From Microcyclospora pomicola (taxonomy: Eukaryota; Ascomycota; Dothideomycetes; Capnodiales): a DNA stretch of 64,000 bases. Below the pieces are notes generated by a model. It did not search any database. It had not been told where the DNA came from and worked only from the letters and a program-made list of their open reading frames with translations. Below are positions 13,548 through 23,568 of the stretch, piece by piece; the first letter of the stretch is position 1; every line of letters begins with the position of its first letter. Made by a program: the position numbers and the translations under genes. The DNA is taken from NCBI GenBank assembly GCA_002786065.1, contig NHNY01000024.1, positions 128,030-192,029 on the forward strand. Direction: 5' to 3'.

Positions 13548-14984
13548 ATGTCGTTCAGTCACGCTCGTTCCGACTCGTCCGGGACCGAATCGTCCACGTC
13601 GACGGGCAGTCCCCCCGCCTCACCCTACCAGCTCATCCTCGATCACATCTTGACCTACCCGGGCAGCTATGAGATCCCTCTCCGGACCATGTACACGCTG
13701 AACTGCGCGTCGCGGGCCCAACATGTCCCGCGTGGAAGTGGTTCGTCCACCAGTTCGAGTGGCTCACCTGTATCGCCTCAATCGTCATGGCAGGATCGTG
13801 CCGCCACTCAAGAGTTCGCGCAGAACCTCATCGCGCAAGTCTCGCAGCTCCCCAACCAGCCGACGCTGCTGCCCCCCAGTTTCATCATGTCCTTTCTGCA
13901 GAAAACTTTCCCCGCCGAGCTGGTCTGCGTGGACTTCCCCTCCGCGCTCACGGGACTGGACTACCTCAAGGATCTGGAGACGCGTCGTCGACGTGAAGTC
14001 GGCGCTGCCTTCCGCCGCTTGGGGATCGATCGGTCTGCCCTCGACGCCCATGCCAGCGATCCCTCACTGCTGACCAAGTACCCGGGCGTGCTGCAGTGGG
14101 TCAAGTCGGTGGAGGAGAAGGAGCGCAAAGTGGAGGCGCTCTACACGCAACTCTACGTCGCCCTCCGTCGCTGGTTGCTGATCAACGAGATGTCCTTGAT
14201 GCCGTTCAACAAGCACAACTGTGTGGCAATGCTCAACACCCTGTACCCTCCCGTCATCTCATCCCCACCCACCACCCGCTTGACCATGACCGTCCTCAAG
14301 CAACAACGAGATACCTTCTTCAAGTACATCACCTCGGTCGAGAAGAGAGGTACGCGCGTGTTGAACACCCTGATGGACCAAGGCAAAGCCCCGATGGACG
14401 ACAGTGGCTGGCCTGCCGTCACGCGCACCCTCGGCCTCTACCTGCAGCTGGCCAACAGCATGATGAGCGAGTGCTCCGAGATCATCGACGGACGTGACCT
14501 CGCTCCACGGAAGGACACATCCAACTGGATGGCTTCGCGCACACGCAAGGCAGACTCGGGCGTCAGCTTCACCAGCGCCGATGGCCAGCGTCCACCCACC
14601 CGATCCAGTGCTGGCACCGGAACCGAGCCCTCTTCACCCGTCGAGCCCGTCCGACCTAAGACCCCATCTGGTGTCCGCAGTGGGACAGCCTTGGAGAAGT
14701 TGGCTCGTGGCCTCAAGACCATCGGCCGGAGCAGGACGGATGTCACTGAGATGATCAAGGATGATCTCACCACTCTGCCTGCGCCGAAGCCAAAGGGCTT
14801 GCGCAAGATGCGCAGCATGGGCACGCTCGAATTCCGAGGAGGAAGGAAAGCATCCATGGTGTCCACCGACAGCCCGACCGAAGCCACATTCGACGTGGAC
14901 GAGATGCGGAAACAACGCATGAAGTACGACGCCGGCAATGCCGCTTCGCAAAGCTTTCCTTCTCGACAACCCTTTGAGGTGTGA
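13548..14984 (+). CDS. Conserved fungal protein of unknown function, intronless
   Basis: 478 residues in one exon, with ATG in a strong context (CATCATGTC). The layout is a Ser/Pro-rich leader (1-28), a conserved block starting YPGSYEIPLRTMYTLNC (about 37-53), a Ser-rich linker, a long helical core (about 85-325) with DYLKDLETRRRREV, EEKERKVEALYTQLYVALRRW and MLNTLYPP, then a basic Ser/Thr-rich tail with many SP/TP sites to about residue 478. The core resembles a protein widely conserved in Pezizomycotina that I know only as hypothetical. The helical, charged middle suggests a protein-binding or membrane-associated scaffold, but no catalytic motif is visible. It stands alone between two large deserts, an arrangement often seen for genes with long regulatory regions. 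Confidence 0.88.
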   Translation: MSFSHARSDSSGTESSTSTGSPPASPYQLILDHILTYPGSYEIPLRTMYTLNCASRAQHVPRGSGSSTSSSGSPVSPQSSWQDRAATQEFAQNLIAQVSQLPNQPTLLPPSFIMSFLQKTFPAELVCVDFPSALTGLDYLKDLETRRRREVGAAFRRLGIDRSALDAHASDPSLLTKYPGVLQWVKSVEEKERKVEALYTQLYVALRRWLLINEMSLMPFNKHNCVAMLNTLYPPVISSPPTTRLTMTVLKQQRDTFFKYITSVEKRGTRVLNTLMDQGKAPMDDSGWPAVTRTLGLYLQLANSMMSECSEIIDGRDLAPRKDTSNWMASRTRKADSGVSFTSADGQRPPTRSSAGTGTEPSSPVEPVRPKTPSGVRSGTALEKLARGLKTIGRSRTDVTEMIKDDLTTLPAPKPKGLRKMRSMGTLEFRGGRKASMVSTDSPTEATFDVDEMRKQRMKYDAGNAASQSFPSRQPFEV

Positions 14985-15720
14985 TGGACTGACCATCGCC
15001 CTCGACACTTTCTTCTCTTGACTTGATGCACTAATACGCACGACTTTGCAATGATACCACGACTGTTCCACGACTTGAAAAAAGCAGGCCGACGACGTTT
15101 CGCCCCTGCACCAATTTGCCCTGGATTTCGCCACGGCACACACTACCATCACCGCTTATTACACACTGGGGTCGGCGACCACCTTGCCTGCCCCTGTCAA
15201 GCGAGTCGGTCAAACACCACACAGATACACTTTACACTTGGATGCCCCCACGGGCCAAAGATGGGGATATGGGAAAATGGGAAAGGTTCTTCCGCTGCTG
15301 CTGGACCCCACATTGATGGATTCTGCACCCCACGTCCGCAGACGTTGGATCACGAGTGACACCTCACCCAGGGGAACAGGTAGTGGGATAGATAGACAGG
15401 GTGGGCTGTTGGCGCTCTATACCCGATCAGATCAGATCCGATCCGATCAGACCAATGAAAAAACCTTCCAAATCCATCCCCTCTCGTCTCATCATGTATT
15501 CGCTGTCATGTCTGTCGACGTTGTCTATGATCTTGCCCATCTGCGTTGCCGACCAAGATCTATTCCCCGACTCATTGATCTCGTGCCCGTTGATCGGGTT
15601 CCGATCCATATCTGCGCACACTCCATTTTGAATCGCTTTGCCTTACCACTCTTACCTTTTCCAGAGATTCAACTACAATAGCACGCATCTTGGTTGACAA
15701 GAACCATTTTCGAATACCAC

Positions 15721-15742
15721 GCTGCGCTGCGCTGCGCTGCGC
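15721..15742. repeat. (GCTGC)4 microsatellite
   Basis: Four tandem GCTGC units, non-coding. Confidence 0.85.
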
Positions 15743-15834
15743 CACCTCATGTTAAGATCTCCCTCCGGTACCTTACCTTAGACATAGTATGATGTACCTG
15801 CATGTGAAGAAGTCAAACCTTAGCAGGGTGGTTA

Positions 15835-15848
15835 ATAAGGTACCTTAT
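15835..15848. repeat. 14-bp perfect palindrome ATAAGGTACCTTAT
   Basis: A perfect inverted repeat. Its core AAGGTACCTT recurs at 15985-15994 and 62357-62366, all outside genes. Confidence 0.85.
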
Positions 15849-15900
15849 GATATGGTCGTCAATCTCCGAGTCTCTCCGAAGACGTCGACTCGTTCAGTGT

Positions 15901-15926
15901 TATATATATATATATATATATATATA
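15901..15926. repeat. (TA)13 microsatellite
   Basis: A 26-bp TA tract between two GGTACC palindromes. Confidence 0.9.
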
Positions 15927-15984
15927 GATGGGTGGATGGGGATCTTTCGGGGTGATAGGTACCTTATACATCTGGATAGCTTAT

Positions 15985-15994
15985 AAGGTACCTT
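15985..15994. repeat. AAGGTACCTT palindrome
   Basis: Second copy of the palindromic core, 138 bases after the end of the one at 15837-15846. Confidence 0.8.
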
Positions 15995-18011
15995 TTATCG
16001 ATATATGTACATGTTTGTCTATATATGTTCATATCTATGTCTCGCGGCTGCCTACGTGATAGCGACCAGAGGCTTATCTATTGATGCGGAACGAATGTAC
16101 GTGAGGTAGGCATGTATGCAAGGTATGGACGGATCTGGCGTGATTTGTAGGCTGGCAGGCGTGTTTGGCAGTCCTGTTACTCCTGTTACTCCTGGCTCGA
16201 TATCCTAGGGACCTATGCGATGCTGTACAGCGTAGTACAGATATATATACCTTACCTTATTTATCTGATAGCACGGGGATGATAATGCAATGTGGTTTGA
16301 CACAGGTACAGATACAAGTACGGATTCAGGAACAAGTGCCAACGGGCAGATCATGCAGGTTTCATGCGGGTCTTGGAAAGAATGCGGATATGTATATATA
16401 CATACATTGTATTATTTTGTCTGGTGTTTGGTACGGTATAGATGTATATATATATAGAGAGAGCTACCCTTCTCTTCCGACTAGCTACATGTATGTTGAG
16501 GATAGATGGGACATACATGCGTGCATACATCAATGCCTTACCTGACCAGACCTACATCTCTGCCCTACGATACGGTAGCTCCGACATGTGGATAATACAT
16601 ACAGCCCGTACACCCCTCATCCGACACGGCACGACACGACACGACACCATCTCCCCTACGTCCAGCCACAACCGACTGAAACCACAGACTGATCGGTGGG
16701 AAACCCGAGCCGGTTCAGAGTTCGGTACTTCGTACACAGCATGTACCGGAGATGATCTTCGGTTCAGTACCGCTGGATTCATGATTCGTGAAAACTTGCC
16801 TGCATCCTTCTATTCCTTCCCCCTGGTCTTCGATTGACATGCAGGTCCAGTGACCCTATCTGGTTGAGAAGCGGCGTTGCTCTGAGAAAATCGGCGGTAG
16901 GGAGGTATGTATGCAGCTACTTACACATATGTCCCACCCAAACGGGGTGGATCGACGGCATCCACCTCCTGATGAATTCGAGAGATACGAGACGAACGGC
17001 GGACCGGCTTGGTCTGGTTTGGTTCGGTTCGGCACCAGGTGACGGTCGAGTTTGAGGTTCAGCCATCGTACCGAACCGTACTTGTTGGTCCAGGTGATCC
17101 CTCTGGTCTTGTCTGGTCTCGCCAAGAGATGTAACTTTGCAAGTCTTCCCGACGCGTGAGACGGTGAGACTGTCGAGTGCGATCCTGCGACTATCAGAGA
17201 ATTGCGGAGGTGGAGAACGGTAGCTCAGTGGATCCAGGGCCAGTGTTCCATTTGGTATGTGGGTTGGATGGAGTAGCTCGTTAGAAGAGTGGGATGCCAG
17301 TGGCCAACGAGGATCGCAGAAGTCAGGATACTGCTTGTCCTACTGCGGTGGGATACTCCATTGGTCTTGGTTGACGATGGATAATCTCGCACTGTAATCC
17401 GGGGTTCGTCTTGGAAAGTGAGGTGTAGTGGCTCGTGAGTCGATATCGGCTACATGTGCAGTCTCTAGAATCTCCCGTCTTTGTGTATGAAGGCACTACT
17501 TTGTAAATGTCTAAACATCAACATGCGAGATAGCAGTTGACTTGAACTGACGTTCGGGTCAAGATTTTGGCCATGTAAGCCCAAAATCAGCACGAACAAG
17601 TAACTCATGTACGTTGCAGAAGTGCTCAGGTGGACTGAGGTATTGCTGTACACAGTATTGTCATTCATGTAGGTGTTGCTGTCACGAAATTTAGACCAAT
17701 AGAAGATCCGCGAGACTGTCATTTATCGTTTTTCGGTGTGTTCTGACCAAATGTCTCAAAGTACATACCTTACTGATGCAGTCAGATTCTAGTGCTGAGA
17801 CATGTGAAGTCCCTGATGCTCGCTCGAGTCGCTCCAGCTGGTGGCGGTCTCGACATCTCCACTCCCCGCTTCATCGTCGAAGTGCGCGATGAGGTCGTGA
17901 CTCGCGAGACAACAAGTCGTAGGCATTCTCACTCGAACATATGCCGCAAGACTCCCCCTCCAGTAAATTTGCGATAAGTCCATCAGGAACGACCAGCCTC
18001 CCGCCGCAGTA

Positions 18012-18926
18012 ATGTCTTCCACGCTCAACTTCATCACCCTCGACGTCTTCACCAAGGACCGCTTCGCCGGCAACCCACTAGCCGTCGTGGAGGTTCCCTC
18101 CAACATCGACATCTCCACCGAGCAATTGCAGCTCATCGCTCGCGAATTCAACCTCTCGGAGAGCGTCTTCCTGTACCAACCCTGCACATCCGCGGCGGAT
18201 GGACGACCCGAATGGCGCATCCGCATCTTCATGACCCACGCCGAAGTGCCCTTCGCCGGCCACCCAACCATTGGCGCCGCGTGTCTGGCGTTCGGACGCC
18301 TCGGCGATGATGTCGCAGGCACGCTCGTCTGCAATGCTGGCCGGATCGACGTGCGGTACCGCGACGGCGTGGCGACGGCCACGATCCCGCATCACGTCCA
18401 CATCCACACCGATGCCCCGTTCACGCTCGAGCAGGTGTATACGCTGCAGCCGGCGTTGCGTGGCCGCGCGCCCGTGCCATCGTCGATCGACGTCGTGAGT
18501 CCTGTGCGCGGAATGAACTTCATCTACGTCCAGCTGGCGGATGTGGAGGCGCTGGCGCTGGTCGCAACGGGCGGAGGCACACCGCGCGCGAAGCTGGATG
18601 CCGCGTGGGATGTTGGATTCACGGGATCGTACTTTTATGTCCAGACGGATGAGACGGAGGATGTAGTGGTGCTGCGGACGCGGATGATCGAGGGCGCGCT
18701 GGAAGATGCGGCGACGGGCAGTGCGGCGTGCGGACTGGCGGCCTTCCTGACGCTCAAGACGGGCAGGCCGGCATTGCAGTGTCAGATCACTCAAGGCGAG
18801 GAGATGGGGCGGCGGAGTGAAATTACAGTTGATGTCACGCTGAACGAGAGGCGGGATGGCGTGGAGGTGATGCGGTTGAGTGGGAGTTCGTGTAAGGTTA
18901 TGGAAGGGAGGGTCAGTTATGATTGA
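18012..18926 (+). CDS. PhzF-family isomerase-like protein
   Basis: 304 residues in a single exon with a good ATG context. The fold family includes PhzF (phenazine pathway isomerase) and diaminopimelate-epimerase relatives, and most fungal members have no known substrate. Visible signatures are the N-terminal DVFTKDRFAGNPLAVV, the catalytic-glutamate region NLSESVF (Glu50), FAGHPTIGAA at about 77-86, and the second-domain EDAATGSAACGLAAF near 234-248. Length is normal for the family. There is no biosynthetic cluster around it, so a role in phenazine synthesis is unlikely; a general metabolite isomerase is the better reading. The opposite strand is also open over most of the gene because of high GC, and that frame is a shadow. 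Confidence 0.93.
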   Translation: MSSTLNFITLDVFTKDRFAGNPLAVVEVPSNIDISTEQLQLIAREFNLSESVFLYQPCTSAADGRPEWRIRIFMTHAEVPFAGHPTIGAACLAFGRLGDDVAGTLVCNAGRIDVRYRDGVATATIPHHVHIHTDAPFTLEQVYTLQPALRGRAPVPSSIDVVSPVRGMNFIYVQLADVEALALVATGGGTPRAKLDAAWDVGFTGSYFYVQTDETEDVVVLRTRMIEGALEDAATGSAACGLAAFLTLKTGRPALQCQITQGEEMGRRSEITVDVTLNERRDGVEVMRLSGSSCKVMEGRVSYD

Positions 18927-19082
18927 GATCTGAGATGTGGTTAAAGATTGAAGCGTGGATTAGATGTTGATATGGGGTGGCTGACACATACAGCTGCTTG
19001 GGAATCACAAAGCAAGGGATAGCATGAAGACAAAGGAGAAAAAGCAAAGTCGCCGCACTATTGACTGGGACAGCAAACCAAA

Positions 19083-20731
19083 CTAATGGCGTCCATTGAC
19101 CAGCGCCTTCTGCTTGATGGCAGCCTTTTCTTCAGCACTCAGCTCTCCGTTCTGTCCATTCGGCGGCATCTGCGCCAGCCAGGCTGGAGGCTGCATACCG
19201 GTCTGATCCTGAATCGTGCTCAGGAGTGGCGGCAGGCTTTGGAATAGATTGCGAATCGGCGCCGTGGAGTCGACCTCTCCAGCAGCCGATCCAGTGTTCC
19301 ATACATTGATCTTCGGCTGCAACCCATGGATGGCTCTGGCGTTCGCGTCGGCCAGCTTCTCGTACGTGCCGCGCTGCAGCATCAGGAACTGCATCAGGCC
19401 TTGAGGACCACCCAGAACATCGGACAGCGCGCCATACGCTTTGGCCATCTCCGTCAGTCCATCCGCTTCCTTCTTCTGCGTGATGAAGTGCGCTTCAGCG
19501 GCGCGCTCTTGGACTAAGAAGTTGGCTTCGGCTTCACGTTGCTTTTGCACAAACATGGCCTCTGCCTCCTTGGCTTTCATCAGGTAGTAAGCTTCGGCTT
19601 CTTTCTCTTTGGCGGCAAGGTTCGCTTCGGCATCTTTTGTCTTCTTATACATTGCAGCATCTGCGTCCTTGGCGCCGCGAAAGTAGATGGCTTCAGCCTC
19701 GGCCTGCTGGTTGTACTTCTGCGCGTCCGATTTCTGCTTCTGCGTGTAGAGGTCTGCGTCGGCTTTTTGCTGGGCAGATTCGCGCGAGATCTTCGCCTGT
19801 GTCACCGTGGTCGCTCGAAGACGGGCTAACTCCATCTCTGCTCGGTGTTCTTCAACCTGCTTCTGTAGTTCCGCATCTTTCTGCTCGGCTGCACGCTGCG
19901 CAGTGATCTGTTCGAGGTTGATCTCACGAGAGATGGCGATCTCTCGAGTCTTCAGCTTCTGGTCCGCATTCGCTTTCTCCACCTTGCGTTCAGTCTCGAG
20001 CACGGCCGTGTGCGCGTTGATCTTGGCAATCTTCTGCTTGGCTTCACCTTCCTTCTCCGCCTCACCGACCTTGCCGATCATGCGGGCATGGGCAACGTCG
20101 ACTTGGGCTTGACTCTGGGCACCCTCATGTGCTTTCCTGGCGAGGGATTCAAAGTATCTCGACTCGCCCATGTCCTGCAATTCTTTGACGTTGGCATTAT
20201 AGATGCGCAGGCCGAACTGATCGAGTTCGCCTTGCACACCCTTGAGGACTTCCGTTTTGAACATGCGGCGGTTGTTGAACAGCTCTTCCATGGTCATGTT
20301 CTGATATCTTCCAGTCAGTAGGTGGCACATGACGAGCTTGCGACAAGCTTGCAACATACAGACACGATGGACCTCGTTTCGCCCTCGATAATGCCCTTGA
20401 CGATCTCTTGGACATGCCCGCGGCCAGTAGACACGGTCTTGCTGCCAGGTGTGTTGACCCGTCCGTCCGAGTCGCCCGTGAGAAGCACGGCATACTTCAT
20501 CAGCGCCTCATTCGTGTCATCAGGTCCGATGGTGAAGACGGCAGGAAGCGAGAACTGCAGCTTCTCGCTGGTCATCGCCTGCAAGCTCATGCTGAAGTCG
20601 AATGGGGTGATGGAGATCTTGGTGACCTTTTGAAACGGGTAGACGAAACATTTCTTGACGATCTTGACCGTGTCGATGCCTGCGCCAGTGACGGCCAGGT
20701 ATGAGTTCGGCTCGGAGACATGAAACCACAT
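19083..20731 (-). CDS. floA: Flotillin-like membrane scaffold protein
   Basis: Membrane-microdomain scaffold of the SPFH/PHB family at the cytoplasmic face of the plasma membrane. Exons are 20360-20731 and 19083-20300, intron 20301-20359 (59 nt, GTATGT to CAG), giving 529 residues. It opens with the typical flotillin start MWFHVSEPNSYLAVTGAGI. The PHB domain runs to about residue 175 and includes GRGHVQEIVKGIIEGETR and QFGLRIYNANVKELQD. A long charged coiled coil (about 190-430) rich in EAEA/KEAEA units follows, then the conserved MAKAYGALSDVLGGPQGL and GLQPKINVWNTG. Aspergillus FloA is somewhat shorter; the surplus lies in the repeat-rich helix and C-terminal tail. Splicing directly after IVS and into NMTMEEL restores the family sequence. 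Confidence 0.94.
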
Positions 20732-21625
20732 CTTGACGGGCTATCGACTTGTTCGAGGGAGGGATGGAGGGTTGTTGTGGATGAAGAGTTGGGGCAGTCT
20801 CGCTGTCGATATGTCGATGAATTGAAGACACAGGAAGCAAGAAAGACCGCAAGAACATGCCCACTAGTGGCCTCTTATATGCTGTCTATCGTAAACTTTC
20901 TGAAATGTATCGTCGACTTCCACAGCCCGATCTACCTCTTATCCCACCATCTTGGGGCAGTACTTGGAATCACTGCTAGTAAGAGGGCGAGATGAACGGC
21001 CAAGATGACACAGCCCAGCGTGATCGTACCGGTCAACGTCGAAGGCTTCATTACCATCGCCAGTGGTATGTGCCGAGTACCGCATTACGAGCGCGATATA
21101 TGGTCTCGTGAGGGCCAGCTGCGAATCCTGGGCTGACGGATTCGGACTAGCGCGTGTTCAATGAGGCTGTAACTTCTTAGGCTGGCTAGCACGGGGCGCA
21201 GGTCCTGCAAGATCGCACATCGAACCCGGAGGTCAGTATGTACCAGCCAAGATGAGAGGTATGCCGTTACATCCTGCACGTAAGCACAATCCTCATCCCG
21301 TATTGGCGCATCTGCGTCTGGACACGGCTGTAAGGCAGATGTCGCATTGGCAATGACCCGATTACAGCCGAGCTGGCTTGGGCTGTAGACGCGCCAGGCA
21401 GAAAATCGTCCTTCATCAGGCCCAAAGACTTGTCCTCGCGAAAACCGGTCCAGTTGCTCAGCCTTGCACTTGTCCTTCATTCCACCATCTGTAGAGAAAC
21501 ACATTTCATCGTGTGATTGTGATTGCGCCTCGCTGCTGAAACGACGTATCGCATTTTGCTGCGCACTGGGGAGCACTACACCAGCACTCAACACCAAGAC
21601 TGTTCTTCCCAAGGAGCGCATAACC
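20732..21625. other. Intergenic: divergent upstream region of flotillin and 21626 gene
   Basis: No supported gene. A 43-codon plus-strand frame at 21005-21136 looks coding in its first 20 codons but has no continuation. Confidence 0.45.
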
Positions 21626-22315
21626 ATGGCCAGTCCACCCTCCTACGAGGGGATTGAGTCGAACTACCGATATCAGGACGACAAAAAGAGGGCAGAAGCT
21701 CTTGATACTTCTCAACGACTGAGCATTCGAGACGAAATTGGAACATCGCGTTCTCAACATGTCGCAGCCATCGTATCCAAGCTTGTGCCGAATGTGCGAG
21801 CAAGGGCTCGCGCTGGGCTATCAAAGTCTACTTTGATGCTGCTGCCGTCGGACCAAGGTCAGCGACAAACAGCCATCGATCTCTTGATGCGTGATGAATA
21901 CTGAGAACAGTATGCAGACTCGACCAGTAAAGGCCAACTTGTTGGTCACCACGGAGATGAATCACCCATCATAGTCCAGCTCGAAAGTGCTCAAGACCAC
22001 ATGGAGTTCTGGACGCAAGAAGTTGCTCTGGCAATGCTGCAAGAACAGTTTTTGGCCGCAATCTCGATCGGTTCACCCGCACCTCATGAGACCGTGGTTC
22101 CTACCCTGCCAGATCGACCTGCCCCGAACAAAAGCTCATGGTTTGGTCGTAAGCAAAGCAAGACGTCTGAAATATTGCCAACCATGAAAACTGTGAAACC
22201 CCCTGTGACAGTCAGAGTGTTCTTGGACGAGGCGCACTTTCGATCGGAAAACGAGTATGGATTGTATCAAACGTTGAGAGGGCGGTGCGTTATCGTCATG
22301 ATTGAAATCAGTTGA
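21626..22315 (+). CDS. Conserved fungal protein of unknown function (two exons)
   Basis: 209 residues after joining exons 21626-21857 and 21918-22315. The intron (GTCAGC to GCAG) is 60 nt, a multiple of three, but carries a stop in the gene's frame, so unspliced RNA would be truncated. ATG 21626 has a good context (ACCATGGC); an earlier in-frame ATG at 21464 would add a Cys-rich leader that looks non-coding. Features seen are a short Tyr/Pro leader, a helix followed by TLMLLPSDQ, the block HMEFWTQEV, a Lys/Ser linker with WFGRK, and a terminal strand pair ending LYQTLRGRCVIVMIEIS. The order resembles a small hypothetical protein widely found in filamentous fungi. Function unknown; no catalytic motif seen. 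Confidence 0.72.
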
Positions 22316-22599
22316 CAACTGTATTGATCTGGTTTCTCGGGCCAGAAGTTGCCCTACAAACATTTCAGCGGTCGACGAGTTCAGCGAAAACCCCAATCTT
22401 GCTTCCTTTCGACACCAAAAATGCGTTTTCATCAGTTGTGCATGGCGTTATGGAGTCTCATCGACTTGGCGTCCGTGAGCTGTACAGTAGTAATGCGGCA
22501 CAGCCGTGTTGCAGCATGCATGACTTCCTGTAGTCACCAGCGTAATCGACGATTGGTAGAGAAGCTGACCATGGTCGAAACTTATCTGACAAGACGCTT

Positions 22600-23202
22600 T
22601 CAATCCTCAGGCTTGACCTGGGAGTCCGGCTTCTTTTCACCTGCTGCATCGAAGCCTAGAGCATCGAGCTGACGAATAAGCTCTTGAATTTTGATCACTT
22701 TGGCGAACTGCTCAGGCAATAAACTGTCCCCGCTCTCTTTCTTATCCTTCAACTCTCTCGCTTGGCGGAGCTTTTTCGCAAGTTTTTTCGCCTCCTTTGC
22801 TGCTTCAGCTTCCGGATCGACAACCTCCACTGCCTTGGTCACCTGTTCCTCATTCTTGCTTACATCCTCTTCCACATCCTCTTCTTTTCCATTCGCAGCA
22901 GCTTTTTTCCTGGCCTCGCGCCGCTTCGCGTTCTTTGCTGCAGCAGCCGCAGCTTTGTGGGGTGGTACATAATCGTCCCCAACCGCTTCAGCACCTGGCA
23001 CACCACCCTTGCCGCGATTCTTCCATGCTTCAGCTGTGCGGTTCTTGTATACTTCCACATCTTCGGGAGGCCTGTAACCAGCTTTCACGCGTATCTCCTT
23101 GCGTACAGATCCATCAGGACGGGTAGACGCTGGGATGATAGACTCTCCATTGTCAAGCTTGCGTATACCAGAGTTTGTGGTGAAGGCCTTTGTGGTGGAC
23201 AT
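22600..23202 (-). CDS. PYM1: PYM-type partner of Mago-Y14 (exon-junction-complex disassembly factor)
   Basis: PYM binds the Mago-Y14 dimer and the ribosome and strips exon junction complexes from translated mRNA in the cytoplasm. 200 residues in one exon. The N-terminal Mago-binding signature is plain at about residues 11-60: SGIRKLDNGESIIPASTRPD then RKEIRVKAGYRPPEDV and YKNR. A Lys/Ala/Glu-rich charged helix follows (about 85-160), then a C-terminal amphipathic helix near EQFAKVIKIQELIRQLDAL, as in other family members. It is divergent from QCR9 across a 366-bp shared upstream region. Family assignment rests on the N-terminal motif; I cannot see from this window whether the host keeps Mago and Y14. 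Confidence 0.88.
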   Translation of the reverse strand: MSTTKAFTTNSGIRKLDNGESIIPASTRPDGSVRKEIRVKAGYRPPEDVEVYKNRTAEAWKNRGKGGVPGAEAVGDDYVPPHKAAAAAAKNAKRREARKKAAANGKEEDVEEDVSKNEEQVTKAVEVVDPEAEAAKEAKKLAKKLRQARELKDKKESGDSLLPEQFAKVIKIQELIRQLDALGFDAAGEKKPDSQVKPED

Positions 23203-23568
23203 TGTCCTGGTGTTTGTACTTTTCTCCCGCCACTTCTGTCAGAGGAAGATTTCTTGAAGTTGTCCTTCCGAGTCGAGAGTCAGAACCAGTCGCAAGGCGT
23301 ATCCTCCTCCTCATCATTTCTCGAGAATCGTAAGTGGTGCCTGGGGAGTGGGCACTAGTGGTGCGACATAGGTCAAAGGTGAGCTTCATATGCGCCAGCC
23401 AATCGGTAAAGACCGGGATGCCTTCCCAATTCTCCAGCGTCCATGCGAGCTTGACATCTACCACGCCCATACTATCACATCTACTGATCGAAGACGCCGG
23501 GTCACCTCACTCACGCACCGGCAAGGCCAGAACAGAGTCCTCAGAATTCGTCAATAAGTACGCCCGCC
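23203..23568. promoter_or_regulatory. Shared divergent upstream region of PYM and QCR9
   Basis: 366 bases between two divergent starts with no gene of its own. A CCAAT-type box (GCCAATCGG on plus) lies near 23398. Bidirectional promoter activity is inferred from layout. Confidence 0.4.

Larger units (their letters stand above)
14985..18011. other. Gene-poor 3-kb region with repeats and palindromes
   Basis: No gene supported. It contains a GATCA/GATCC-type repeat at 15425-15450, (GCTGC)4 at 15721-15742, a (TA)13 tract, four GGTACC sites within 230 bases, and AT-rich tracts near 16380-16460. The last 250 bases lead into the PhzF-like gene. Confidence 0.5.

Noticed and set aside
15184-15681. 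165-codon plus-strand frame after the 13548 gene
   Set aside because: Crosses simple repeats and shows no family pattern or gene-like codon use.
18078-18794. 238-codon minus-strand frame opposite the PhzF-like gene
   Set aside because: Shadow of a well-supported gene.
21005-21136. 43-codon plus-strand frame starting MTQPSVIVPVNVEGF
   Set aside because: Looks coding at first but has no plausible next exon and no homologue I recognise.
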